Counted from the first letter of the stretch, positions 24,939-33,387 are shown. The stretch is DNA of 64,000 nucleotides from Deltaproteobacteria bacterium (GCA_020848905.1 JADLHG010000062.1:84869-148868), one strand, 5' to 3'. Notes: generated by a model not told the origin, from the letters alone. Program-made: numbers and translations.

Positions 24939-27161
24939 ATGGGAGCCAATGCGCGGGGTCTGCTGTCGATCGTCATGGCGAGCTGGCTCGTCGGCTGCAG
25001 CTCGAGCCCCTCGGGGACCACGGATGCCGCGACCGGACCCGTCACCGACGGCGGTCCGGCCGTCGACGGACGATCGGCGGTGGAGACCACGGCACAGGTG
25101 AGCGCCTCCGCGGGGGGCACTGTGCGCGCGCAAGGGGCGACGCTGGCCATCCCGCCAAACGCGCTCTCGGGCGACGCCGTGGTGACGCTCGCCGACCACG
25201 GCACGCCCGCCAAGCACCCCGAGGACCCGCTGCGTCCGCTCGGCAGCGCGTTCAGCGTGACGCTGAAGGCGGTGGGGGGCGGCGACGCGCCGCGCTTTCT
25301 TGCACCCGCGGTCCTCACCCTCTCCCTCGCCACGCAGCCGGCCGACGTGCAGGATGTGATCCTCGCCGAATCGGACGAGCACCCGGCCGTGACCTACCTG
25401 CACAAGGGCCGCGCCGGAAAGGCCGACGGGCCGGAGATCTTCATCTCGTACGACTACACCGTTCCGGGCACGAGATACTGGCTGCTGGGCTCTCTCGCTC
25501 CGCGGCCCAAACCCACTGAGGACGAGTTCGTGCAGGTGCCCTGGTACTGGCAAGGCGGCCACCCGTGGTGCGTACCCACGGCGCTCTCGGCGCTGCTGCG
25601 CTTCTATGATTTCGCCGAGGAGCTCGAGCCGCTGAACACGACCTTTGGCAACACCACGGCTCTCGCCAACTGGCAGATCGCCGGCAAGACCGGCCAGGCC
25701 GGCGAGTCGGGCGCTGGGTCCGACGAGCTCGACTGGGTGGGCGCCAAGGGCCACTGGCTGCAGAAGGTCTGGGATCTGGACATGGTCCTCGAAGGCCCCG
25801 AGCCGAAGACCAACCGCTTTCCGGCCTTCCTGAGCTACGTGCGCAACATCAACGCGGGCGACGCGGCGGCGGGCGTGCCGCGCAAGCCCTTGGGGCTCTT
25901 CCGCGACTTCGCGGGCCACGCGATGGTGGCCGTGGGCAGCGACGAGTTCGGCATGTTCGTCCACGATTCGAACGGCTACGTGGCGCACAAGTTCGATTGG
26001 CTCGAGGTGCATAAGAACTGGCGCGGCACCGAAGAGTCGGGCACTCCGCCCAAGCCCTCGTACAAGACCAAGCTCGCCACGGTGCTGATCACCGATCTGC
26101 CCATCAAGGCCAAAGAGAGGCGCTCGGGCTCGGTGGTGATCGGCCCTGGAGACCTGCGCTACGGCACCGGCGGGGGCCCCGGCGGCGCGACCGCGAGCCT
26201 GGCCTGGGACGGTCGCAAGCCGCACGTGAAGGGCTACTACTTCAAGTCCGACCTCGGCGGCGGCGAGGAGAAGGCGCTCCGCCCACTCCCCTTCCTCTAC
26301 AAGTACCGCATCGCCAACGTGACGAACGTCGAGCTGAGCTACAAGACGGTGGCCGAGCTCTCGGGCGAGACCTACGGCGCGGGATCCGTGGAGAAGATAC
26401 ACACCATCACCGTGCCGGCGCACTCGCTCAGCAGCTACGTGTCGGGGCAGTTCGATCAATCACCCGCGACGGGCAAGAGCGCGCACTTCGCCGTGAAGCT
26501 CTATCAGATCGAGGACCGCAACGTGGTGCAGGACGTGAAGTGGGTGACCTACGAGATCGCTGAACCGCTCGCGCCGCAGGTGAACATCCTGACTCCCGTC
26601 AACGGCACCTCGTTCTATACGTCGAGCGCGGTGGCGCTGTCGGGGTCGTCGTACGATCCGACGACCGGCAAGCCGATCCCCGAGGGCAAGCTGCGGTGGC
26701 TGATCGACGGTACGCAGATGGCCACGGGCTCGTCGGGGTCCGTGAGCTTCGACACCACGGGGAAACACACGATCGACTTCGTCGGCACCGGCCTCGGCGG
26801 GCAAGAGGCGAAGGCCAGCATCAGCATCATCGTCGAGAAACAGCTGCCGACGACGCCGGCCAGCGTCACGATCCTCGGGCCGTCGGGCGGGAGCGTCTAC
26901 GACACGGGCTCGTATCAGGCCAGCACTGCGCCCGTGACCTTCCTCGCCAGCGGCTCGCCGAACATGCAGTTCAGCTGGAGCTCCTCGGTGCAAGGAGCCC
27001 TCGGCTTCGGCGCCAGCCTGACCGCGGCGGTGCAGACCACGAAGACCGGCAACTGCGCCCCCTGGACGGAGCACACGATCACGCTCAGCGGCAAGGACGA
27101 CTTCGCCCGCACGGCCACCGCGAGCATCAAGATCTGGGTCCACACGCTCTGCATCAAGTAG
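24939..27161 (+). CDS. Lipoprotein with ZU5-like, C39-like peptidase and Ig-like domains
   Basis: The 740-residue protein has lipobox WLVGC (Cys 20) and a short Asp/Gly linker. A ZU5-like beta domain follows (about 52-185, GGTVRAQGATLAIPPNAL). Next is a C39-like peptidase region (about 190-390) with Q205, C211 (QGGHPWCVPTALSALLRFY), H327 (FAGHAMVAVG) and D343 (VHDSNG). The C-terminal half has a beta domain and two Ig-like repeats (about 545-630 and 640-740). It is probably anchored in the outer membrane facing out. A GCTCGT/ACGAGC repeat lies just before the start. Confidence 0.75.
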   Translation: MGANARGLLSIVMASWLVGCSSSPSGTTDAATGPVTDGGPAVDGRSAVETTAQVSASAGGTVRAQGATLAIPPNALSGDAVVTLADHGTPAKHPEDPLRPLGSAFSVTLKAVGGGDAPRFLAPAVLTLSLATQPADVQDVILAESDEHPAVTYLHKGRAGKADGPEIFISYDYTVPGTRYWLLGSLAPRPKPTEDEFVQVPWYWQGGHPWCVPTALSALLRFYDFAEELEPLNTTFGNTTALANWQIAGKTGQAGESGAGSDELDWVGAKGHWLQKVWDLDMVLEGPEPKTNRFPAFLSYVRNINAGDAAAGVPRKPLGLFRDFAGHAMVAVGSDEFGMFVHDSNGYVAHKFDWLEVHKNWRGTEESGTPPKPSYKTKLATVLITDLPIKAKERRSGSVVIGPGDLRYGTGGGPGGATASLAWDGRKPHVKGYYFKSDLGGGEEKALRPLPFLYKYRIANVTNVELSYKTVAELSGETYGAGSVEKIHTITVPAHSLSSYVSGQFDQSPATGKSAHFAVKLYQIEDRNVVQDVKWVTYEIAEPLAPQVNILTPVNGTSFYTSSAVALSGSSYDPTTGKPIPEGKLRWLIDGTQMATGSSGSVSFDTTGKHTIDFVGTGLGGQEAKASISIIVEKQLPTTPASVTILGPSGGSVYDTGSYQASTAPVTFLASGSPNMQFSWSSSVQGALGFGASLTAAVQTTKTGNCAPWTEHTITLSGKDDFARTATASIKIWVHTLCIK

Positions 27162-27545
27162 CGACCGACACGGGCACCGCGAGGGGCTCGCGCGCGCGCA
27201 TCGGAGGACTCCAGCGGCCACGCCCCTGACCTGCGCGGCCACGCGTCGAGACGCCACCCTGCCGGGCCGAGGGATCCCCGCCCTCTCGATCTCGGTCGCC
27301 CGACCGTCGCAGGCGCCAGCCTCTCGCCCGGGGCACCTTACGCGTTCCGCGGGCCCCACGGGACGTCCCCCGCGCGAGGGCCAAGTCTTGCGCCAACTTC
27401 GGCCGCCCGCCCCTCCGCCGCGCGCCCGCTTGCCCCTGCCGGTGAAGGCGCCAGGCGTTGGTGCCCGGCTTGCACTGGCGCCGTCTCACGCGCGTACACC
27501 GCAGCAACGCCCGCCGCGAGAGCCGCGGGCCGAGGAGCACGTTCC
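27162..27545 (+). other. 384-bp gap with inverted repeat and sigma54 element
   Basis: No credible gene is present. Near the downstream gene lie GGCGCCAG (27447-27454) and CTGGCGCC (27475-27482), an 8-bp inverted repeat that brackets a sigma54-type element. The rest of the gap shows nothing recognisable. Confidence 0.45.
27459..27474 (+). promoter_or_regulatory. Candidate sigma54 promoter of the 27546 lipoprotein
   Basis: TGGTGCCCGGCTTGCA keeps the invariant GG-N10-GC and an intact TTGCA. The start site should be near 27485, about 60 nt before ATG 27546. It is flanked on both sides by the arms of an 8-bp inverted repeat. Confidence 0.5.
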
Positions 27546-28727
27546 ATGCGACGAGGTCATCGCACCCTGATCGTTTCCGGCCTGATGGTCGCCAGCCTGG
27601 CCGCCTGCGGCGGAGAGGAGCTCTCGCCCGACGGGGCGCGGCAGGCGAGCGGCGCGGCGTCGACGAGCTGCGACGTGGCGGTGGACTCCCTCTCGGTCCT
27701 CATCACCGGCGGGGAGAAGCGCTGGGCCGCCTCCCGCGCGCCGATCTACTACTACGACGCCACGAAGGGGCCGGCGCTGCAGACCACGAAGGCGCTCTAC
27801 GGCGAGGAGCTCTGCGTAGATCGCAAGACCACCACCATCCAGGGCGCGAAGTATCGCCTCGCGGCCTACCATCGGCTGGAGTTCGGCGAGTCGTCGGTCT
27901 ACCTGGCCGAGGCCGACCTCGGGAAGGGCTACCGCTTGGGGGCCCGCCCCACCTGCCGCCGCGGGAACGTCCTCGGCTGCACGCCGGGCCAGTCCGAGCC
28001 GAGCGAGACCTGCCCGGGCGACAACATCGGCATCAAGGACGGCCTGCCGGCCTACACGCTCTGGCCGAACGTGAACCTCCGCGAGACGGCGGGGACCGAC
28101 GGCAGCGTGCTCGCGGCCCTCGCCACGGCGCCGACGCCCGTCTGCCTCGACCGGCTCTGGCTCAACACCTACGAGACGCCGCGGGACGGCCACGTGTGGG
28201 CCAAGACCTGGCTCGACACGCCCAACAAGGACGGCTCGACGAGCGAGGGCACCTACCCGCGCGGCGGCAGGGCCTTCGTGGCGCTCGACCTGATCGGCAT
28301 CGGCGAGCTGCCCGCGCGACGGGCGGAGGTGAGCGCCGTGACGAAGCCGACCTACGACGCGCGCTTCCTCGTGGACCTCGGCAGCTCGAACGAGCTCTTC
28401 GACCTCGAGGTACGCTACTCGGATCAGTGCGGCGAGCTCTCGCGCTTCCACAACCCGAGGAGCTCCGGTCGGCGCCTCTTCGCCACCGCGAAGCGCAGCT
28501 CCTTCGTCGAGCTGGACGTGGGAGTGCCGACGAACACCCTCTGGTGCTCGCAGCTAGTACGCCACGTCTGGGTCAACGTCCGCGCCGGCAGCACGCTCCT
28601 CGGCCAGGTCTACGGCAAGCTCTGGTGGGAGGGCTCGGCGGTGCAGTTCGCCTTCTACGGCGGCGGCGGCCTGACGGACGCGGTCTTCGCCACGGGGCGG
28701 ACGGTGGACTCGCGCCTAGGTAATTAG
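27546..28727 (+). CDS. Lipoprotein of unknown function with SH3-like segment
   Basis: The 393-residue protein has lipobox SLAAC (Cys 21). The segment LWPNVNLRETAGTDGSVLAAL near residues 175-195 resembles the start of bacterial SH3 domains. The rest is predicted beta-rich with about ten Cys. No enzyme motif is seen. It converges on the CXXX-target gene, with 13 bp between the two stop codons, so it is probably not part of that operon. Confidence 0.65.
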   Translation: MRRGHRTLIVSGLMVASLAACGGEELSPDGARQASGAASTSCDVAVDSLSVLITGGEKRWAASRAPIYYYDATKGPALQTTKALYGEELCVDRKTTTIQGAKYRLAAYHRLEFGESSVYLAEADLGKGYRLGARPTCRRGNVLGCTPGQSEPSETCPGDNIGIKDGLPAYTLWPNVNLRETAGTDGSVLAALATAPTPVCLDRLWLNTYETPRDGHVWAKTWLDTPNKDGSTSEGTYPRGGRAFVALDLIGIGELPARRAEVSAVTKPTYDARFLVDLGSSNELFDLEVRYSDQCGELSRFHNPRSSGRRLFATAKRSSFVELDVGVPTNTLWCSQLVRHVWVNVRAGSTLLGQVYGKLWWEGSAVQFAFYGGGGLTDAVFATGRTVDSRLGN

Positions 28728-28740
28728 CGGGCCCGCGTCG

Positions 28741-29739
28741 CTACTGCGGTCGCGCTTTCACCGAGGAGGGCGTGCAGCGATAGCTCGCGCCGAGGGTGGC
28801 CGAGGCGCTCGCGCGGTGCCGCGCCGGGAAGGCCGCCGCGTTCACCGCCCCCTGGCAGTTGCTGCTGCACCACAGGTTGCACTTGCCGCAGCAGCTCCCG
28901 CTGCACCCCGAGGCGCAGTGGCAGTTCGTCCCCGAGCACTGATCGGTGCAGGCCCCCTTGCAGCCGCCCGAGCAGTTGGAACCGCAGCTCCCCTGGCACC
29001 CTCCGGAGCACGTCCCGCCGCAACCGCCCTGGCAGTTGCCCTGACAGCCTCCGGAGCAGGTTCCCTGACAGTTGCCCTGGCACCCTCCGGAACAGCTTCC
29101 GCTGCAGTTCCCCGTGCAGTTCCCGCCGCAGGCCGTCGTGCAGCTTCCGGTGCAGTTCCCGCCGCAGGCCGTCGTGCAGCTTCCGGTGCAGTTCCCGCCG
29201 CAGGCCGTCGTGCAGCTCCCGGTGCAGTTCCCGCCGCAGGCCGTCGTGCAGCTCCCGGTGCAGTTCCCGCCGCAGGCCGTGGTGCAGCTTCCGGTGCAGT
29301 TCCCGCCGCAGGCCGTCGTGCAGCTCCCGGTGCAGTTCCCGCCGCAGGCCGTGGTGCAGCTCCCGGTGCAGCTCGCCCCGCAGGTCGTCCCGACGTCGCG
29401 TCGCGGTGCATCGGCCCTCGTCGCATCCCGCAGCCCGCGATCGGGGCGCGGCCCATCGGTGAGCGCGCTATCGGCGCTCGCGCCGTCACCGGGCGCCGCC
29501 GAGTCCCCGGCACCGTCCCCGCCAGACGCACCGTCTCCGCGCCCGTCGGTGCGTCCCGCGTCGCGAAAGGTGGCCGTCTCGGCGTCGGGCGACTGCTCGT
29601 ACTTCCCGTCCCCGGCGCAGCGCGCGAGGAAGACGAACCCCACGCCGCCGAGGTACCGCAGCACCTGTCGCCGCTCGACGCGCGCTGTCGCTCGCTCGTC
29701 GGAGGCGCCTTCTCTGTCGGACGGCTTCTTCACGGACAT
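28741..29739 (-). CDS. CXXX-repeat radical SAM target protein (RiPP precursor)
   Basis: The 332-residue protein has three parts. Residues 1-41 form a Tat-like lipoprotein signal: R23-R24 (VERRQVLRYLGG), a hydrophobic stretch and a lipobox-like FLARC ending at C41. Residues 42-119 are an Asp/Gly/Ala linker like those of neighbouring lipoproteins. From C120 to C268 a Cys occurs every fourth residue (38 in exact register), then eight more irregular ones to C295. The first part is seven copies of CTGSCTTACGGN; later units are CSGG/CQGN-like. Two maturases of the CXXX-repeat system precede it on the same strand, so the Cys are likely thioether- or otherwise cross-linked after translation. Tat export would suit a protein folded by cytoplasmic Fe-S enzymes. 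Confidence 0.85.
   Translation of the reverse strand: MSVKKPSDREGASDERATARVERRQVLRYLGGVGFVFLARCAGDGKYEQSPDAETATFRDAGRTDGRGDGASGGDGAGDSAAPGDGASADSALTDGPRPDRGLRDATRADAPRRDVGTTCGASCTGSCTTACGGNCTGSCTTACGGNCTGSCTTACGGNCTGSCTTACGGNCTGSCTTACGGNCTGSCTTACGGNCTGSCTTACGGNCTGNCSGSCSGGCQGNCQGTCSGGCQGNCQGGCGGTCSGGCQGSCGSNCSGGCKGACTDQCSGTNCHCASGCSGSCCGKCNLWCSSNCQGAVNAAAFPARHRASASATLGASYRCTPSSVKARPQ
29123..29374 (-). repeat. Seven 36-bp tandem repeats inside the CXXX target gene
   Basis: Seven near-identical 36-bp units, differing only at a few third positions, encode the repeated CTGSCTTACGGN block. Low divergence implies recent expansion by slippage or unequal crossing-over, so copy number probably varies between strains. 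Confidence 0.9.
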
Positions 29740-29827
29740 CGGTTCATCCCGCGCGACACGCCACTCTCCATGCTACGGGAGTCCTCTCCGGCGCTCAACG
29801 AAAGAGAGCTCTTCGCCGCCTCGCACC

Positions 29828-31150
29828 TCACTCGAGGTAGATGTCGCACGAGTCGAAGTCGATCGACCAGTTCCCCCCGTCCTTCCCCTCCCAGCCGTAT
29901 TTCCGGGCCATTCCCTCCCACCACTGCTGAAAGCGCACACTCACGCCCCCCATGTCGCGCACGGCCTTTTCGTAGAGGGGCGACTTCGCCAGCGTCTCCG
30001 CGTCCATCTTGCCGAGCGCGAGAAAGAGCTCTCCGAGCGCCGTCTTGCGCTGGAAGAGCTCCCGAACCTCGTCTCGCTCCTCGGGGGAAACCCGTCCCAC
30101 GAGCTTCTTGGCCATCGCCTGCTCCTTGTCGATTGCACAGGCCGCCGCCTGCGTCGCCGCGACGACCTCGCGCGGGGCCCGCGGTTGCCGCATCTTGCGG
30201 TTGGTCAGCTTCTCGAACGGCTCCTCGTACGACACGAACGGAATGCTCGGGAGGTCGGTCATGCGCCCGTGCTCCTTCAGCGCCTCGAGGAGCTGTCGCG
30301 AGCTCTCGCGCTCCAGGTGGGCGGCCCGACAGACCTGCCACGGCGGCGTGTTCAGCTCGAGCGTGGCGCGACGGTTGAGGTACACGCAGCGACGACAATG
30401 ATACGCGTCGCAGAGGGCGCAGATGGGCGCCGCGGCGCGTTCGAGCAGCCGACGGTTCGGCAGGCGTGGCTCGTCACCGAGCTGCCCCAGCGCCGGCGCG
30501 CCGTCGAGGGCGAAGCCGGGGCAGAGGTGCAATCCCCCTTCGGGGTCCACCGTCAGGTGGTCGAGGCCGGCCCCGCACTCGACGGGCTCCTGCAGGACCA
30601 GGCGGTCCGAGAGCGCGCTCAGCTCGGTCCAGCGCCCGGCCAGGTATTCCCCTTCGCACGCGCGGCGCACCTCGGCGAGCGCCTCCGCGTGGCACGCGAG
30701 CTCCGCCTCGCTCCACGCGTCCTGATCGAGCAAGACCAGCACCACGCGCTGCACGCGCGCGCCGAGCGCCCGAAAGGCCTCGGGCCAGCCCGCCAGCCCG
30801 GTCCTCGGGACGCGCAGGATGGCGAGCTCGTGCTCACCCGGTCTCAGGCGGGAAATGGCGTCGCCACCGTCGACGGTCAGCTCGACGACCGGCACGTCCT
30901 CCGGCGCCAGCGCGCGCGCGCCGGCCGGGACGTAGCAGACGACCTCGCGCCCGTCGAGCAGCGCCCGCCGTGCGTCGCTCAGACCCTCGACGCCCGCGAC
31001 GAGCTGCAGCGCCAGCCCCCGCTCCTTGGCGAAGGCCAGGACGGCGCCGAAGACCTCGTCGGACATCGGCTGCGCCGACGCGCCCCCCGGGCTCGGGTAG
31101 TAGCAGAACGAGGGAGCCGCCCCTCCGAGGAGCACCACCAGCGAACGCAT
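29828..31150 (-). CDS. CXXX-repeat peptide maturase fused to modification-system domain
   Basis: The 440-residue protein appears to join two families known as separate proteins in CXXX-repeat loci. Residues 1-300 match the CXXX-repeat peptide maturase (MRSLVVLLGGAAPSFCYY start). A SPASM-like Cys cluster is included: C in VECGAG, LHLCPG, ICALCDAYHCRRC and WQVCRA. Residues 335-440 match the CXXX modification-system protein, with SPEERDEVRELFQRK, LYEKAVRDMGG, FQQWWEGMARKYGWE and NWSIDFDSCDIYLE. The classical CxxxCxxC of radical SAM enzymes is absent, so it probably assists or guides the radical SAM partner. The start overlaps the upstream stop (TGATG at 31150); GTG 31153 is an alternative. Confidence 0.8.
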   Translation of the reverse strand: MRSLVVLLGGAAPSFCYYPSPGGASAQPMSDEVFGAVLAFAKERGLALQLVAGVEGLSDARRALLDGREVVCYVPAGARALAPEDVPVVELTVDGGDAISRLRPGEHELAILRVPRTGLAGWPEAFRALGARVQRVVLVLLDQDAWSEAELACHAEALAEVRRACEGEYLAGRWTELSALSDRLVLQEPVECGAGLDHLTVDPEGGLHLCPGFALDGAPALGQLGDEPRLPNRRLLERAAAPICALCDAYHCRRCVYLNRRATLELNTPPWQVCRAAHLERESSRQLLEALKEHGRMTDLPSIPFVSYEEPFEKLTNRKMRQPRAPREVVAATQAAACAIDKEQAMAKKLVGRVSPEERDEVRELFQRKTALGELFLALGKMDAETLAKSPLYEKAVRDMGGVSVRFQQWWEGMARKYGWEGKDGGNWSIDFDSCDIYLE

Positions 31151-32283
31151 CACGCCCCGGGCCCCGACCCGTCGAGCTCGGCCCGCCGCGCGAAGTAGCG
31201 ACGGTTCGCCCGCACCCGCGCCTGGTGCATCAGACAGATGTAGGTCGCGCGCTGGTAGATCGTCGGCGTGTCAGCGCAGTCGTAGTTGTGCCCCTGGCAC
31301 CACGCGCACCCCGATGCGACCTCGCACGAGACGCACTTCGCGTCGCTCTGCGTCGAGCGGGTCAAGGCCAGAAAGGGGCGCACGCGGTTGAGCGAGAGGC
31401 CCTCCGCGACGTTACCGACGGTGCGCGCCTCGCGCCGGGTGAGCGAGAAGCCGAGGAAGCGGTTGCACGGGTAGAAGTTCCCCGCCGCATCGATGGCGAG
31501 CATCTTGCCCGCCCCGCACCAGTTGAGGTTGTCCACCTCGGGATCGAGCGGGCGTCCGATCGTCTCGTCGAAGAGAGAACACGAGTAGTCGCGGTAGAGG
31601 CGCCGCTCGAGCATCGCGTCGGCCAGCCGGTCGAGCTGCTCCTCGAAGAGGACGTCGTCCCCCGGCTCCCAAACGTCCTCGAAGACCACGTTGGCGTTGA
31701 TGGTCTTGATGCCGAGCGAGAAGAGGTGGAGCACCGACTCGGCCAAGAAGGACAGGTTCTTGCGCGCCAGGGTGACCTTGGTCGAGGCGTTCGGGAACTG
31801 CCGCAGCCAGAGAGGCACGTTCGCCACCACCTGGGCGTAGGTGCCCTTGCCTCGCGCCGTCACGCGCTCCGCGTCGTGGACGTGCTCCGGGCCGTCCACG
31901 GTGATCATGATCTCGAGCGAGTCGCGATGGCGCTCGACGAGCCGCTGCACCTTCGGCGTGTGGTAGAGCGCCCCGTTCGACGAGATGCTGAAGGTGGACC
32001 CGGCGAACCACCGATGGTCGAGCTCGAAGGTGCGCTGCCGGATGTAATCGATCAACTGCTCGACCAGGTCCACCTCGAGGAGCGACTCGCCACCCATGAA
32101 CTCCCAGATGACCTCGTCCTCCCAGAAGAGGTCGTCGTGCGTCAGCACGTAGTCGATGGCGGCGCGCGCCACCTCGAACGGCATGCGCCGCTCCTTGTTC
32201 TTGTGCACGAGGTAGCAGTAGCCGCAGGAGAAGTTGCAGTCCTCGGTGAGGATGAGGGTGATGACCTTCTTGGTCGCCAGCAT
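31150..32283 (-). CDS. Radical SAM/SPASM peptide maturase, CXXX-repeat target family
   Basis: The 377-residue protein starts with the radical SAM cluster C16-x3-C20-x2-C23 (LTEDCNFSCGYCYLVHKNK) and the SAM-binding MGGES motif near residue 73. The C-terminal SPASM part holds auxiliary-cluster Cys: NWCGAGKML, FYPCNRF, KCVSCEVASGCAWCQGHNYDC, and YICLMHQARVRANRRYF. That C-terminal signature is characteristic of the maturase of CXXX-repeat targets. It should form radical-based cross-links at the repeated Cys of the downstream target. It is the first gene of a three-gene operon. ATG 32283 (GGGAG 11 bp upstream) was chosen because the domain begins at once. Confidence 0.85.
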   Translation of the reverse strand: MLATKKVITLILTEDCNFSCGYCYLVHKNKERRMPFEVARAAIDYVLTHDDLFWEDEVIWEFMGGESLLEVDLVEQLIDYIRQRTFELDHRWFAGSTFSISSNGALYHTPKVQRLVERHRDSLEIMITVDGPEHVHDAERVTARGKGTYAQVVANVPLWLRQFPNASTKVTLARKNLSFLAESVLHLFSLGIKTINANVVFEDVWEPGDDVLFEEQLDRLADAMLERRLYRDYSCSLFDETIGRPLDPEVDNLNWCGAGKMLAIDAAGNFYPCNRFLGFSLTRREARTVGNVAEGLSLNRVRPFLALTRSTQSDAKCVSCEVASGCAWCQGHNYDCADTPTIYQRATYICLMHQARVRANRRYFARRAELDGSGPGA

Positions 32284-32344
32284 CGCGCTTCGTACTCCCG
32301 CGTTGGCTTGGGCGGCAGAGCCCGCTCGCTTGCGGGCCCGAACC

Positions 32345-32373
32345 ATCTTGTCGCACGGACACCCCGCCGGCAA
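32345..32373 (-). promoter_or_regulatory. Possible promoter of the CXXX cluster
   Basis: On the minus strand TTGCCG (32373-32368), a 17-bp spacer and CAAGAT (32350-32345) would start transcription about 55 nt before ATG 32283. The -10 is weak. Confidence 0.35.
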
Positions 32374-32406
32374 GCGGCGGTCCCTCGTCAGCGGCGGTCC
32401 CTCGTC
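32373..32406. repeat. Perfect tandem 17-bp direct repeat upstream of CXXX cluster
   Basis: AGCGGCGGTCCCTCGTC occurs at 32373-32389 and again at 32390-32406 with no gap. It lies just upstream of the predicted -35 of the maturase operon and 33 bp from the divergent promoter at 32439, so it could be an operator. Confidence 0.5.
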
Positions 32407-32438
32407 CGCCTCCGGGTCGGCCCCCCGCACGGCCTCCG

Positions 32439-32468
32439 TTGCCCTCGGAGCCTCCCGGCGGCTACACT
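32439..32468 (+). promoter_or_regulatory. Promoter of the 32496 cytochrome-type lipoprotein
   Basis: TTGCCC at 32439-32444, an 18-bp spacer and TACACT at 32463-32468 give a start about 20 nt before ATG 32496. Confidence 0.6.
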
Positions 32469-32495
32469 GGGCGCCCCCACGTTGCCGAGAGGACC

Positions 32496-33323
32496 ATGAA
32501 GCACCTGAATCGACGTCGATGGCTCGTATGCTGGACGATCGCAGCCACCGCGGGGGCGGTCGGCTGCAAGGAACCCACCGCTCCGAATCCGGACCCCACG
32601 AAGACGCCCGAGAAGCAGAGCGCGGCCAAGAAACCCGCTCCCGCGGCGGAAAAGGCGAGCCCCGATGCAGCGCCGGCGGGTGAGCACGGTGGTGCCGACG
32701 CGCGCGCCGATTCCCTGGCCGAGCACATGCGCGGCCACTTCGGCGCCGCGACGACCCTCAGAAACGCCGTGATCGCCGGCCGGCTGGATGGCCTGGCAGC
32801 GCCGTCGAAGGCCCTGGCCGACGACCAGATGGAGAGCAAGAAGGCGCCCGAACCGTGGCAGCCGCGGCTGAAGGCCATGCGCGAGGCCGCCGTTCGCGCC
32901 GGCAAGGCCAAGAGCGTGGCCGAGGCCGCCAGCGCCGTCGCGGAGCTCGGTGCCACCTGCGGCGGCTGCCACCGTCAGACCAAGACGGAGGTCAACTTCC
33001 CCCTCGGCACCGTGCCTCCCGAGGGGAAGGACCGCAAGAGCCACATGGCGCGCCACGCGTGGGCCATGTCTCGCCTCTGGGAAGGGCTCGTCGGTCCGTC
33101 GGACTACGCCTGGAAGACGGCGACGGCGGTGCTCGCCGAAGAGCCGCTGAAGTCGCACGAGATCCCCCCCAAGAGCGCCGGCAAGGAGGCGAGCGTCCTC
33201 GCCGACGAGGTGCACAAGGTGGGGCGCCGGGCCGGCGCCGCCAAGACCGTCGAGCAGCGGGCCAAGGTCTACGACGCGCTCGTCCGCCTCTGCGCCCGCT
33301 GCCACGCCCTCTTCGCGGACTGA
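32496..33323 (+). CDS. Lipid-anchored cytochrome-type protein with two CxxCH motifs
   Basis: The 275-residue protein has a lipoprotein signal (AGAVGC), a Lys/Pro/Ala linker, and two haem-c motifs: C155-G-G-C158-H159 and C266-A-R-C269-H270. Met-containing helices lie between them. The fold is probably helical (repeated long helices with few Gly), unlike the cytochrome at 17.2 kb. Its divergence from the CXXX cluster may be chance, but both systems handle periplasmic Cys-rich proteins. AGAGGA precedes ATG 32496. Confidence 0.75.
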   Translation: MKHLNRRRWLVCWTIAATAGAVGCKEPTAPNPDPTKTPEKQSAAKKPAPAAEKASPDAAPAGEHGGADARADSLAEHMRGHFGAATTLRNAVIAGRLDGLAAPSKALADDQMESKKAPEPWQPRLKAMREAAVRAGKAKSVAEAASAVAELGATCGGCHRQTKTEVNFPLGTVPPEGKDRKSHMARHAWAMSRLWEGLVGPSDYAWKTATAVLAEEPLKSHEIPPKSAGKEASVLADEVHKVGRRAGAAKTVEQRAKVYDALVRLCARCHALFAD

Positions 33324-33358
33324 GCAGGGGAGCTGTCCCCCGTTCGCGTACTCGACCC

Positions 33359-33387
33359 TTGACCCGTCCCCCGCCGATCGTCATACT
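33359..33387 (+). promoter_or_regulatory. Promoter of the tRNA-Arg/tRNA-His unit
   Basis: TTGACC at 33359-33364, a 17-bp spacer and CATACT at 33382-33387 lie about 70 bp before tRNA-Arg, matching the housekeeping pattern seen elsewhere in the window. Confidence 0.65.

Noticed and set aside
29123..29374. CRISPR-like array of 36-bp repeats
   Set aside because: The units abut without spacers and encode an in-frame Cys repeat, so it is a coding tandem repeat.
29072..31198. Plus-strand frame with PVQFPPQAVVQL repeats
   Set aside because: It is the antisense reading of the CXXX repeats; it lacks a start signal and continues through the maturase gene antisense.
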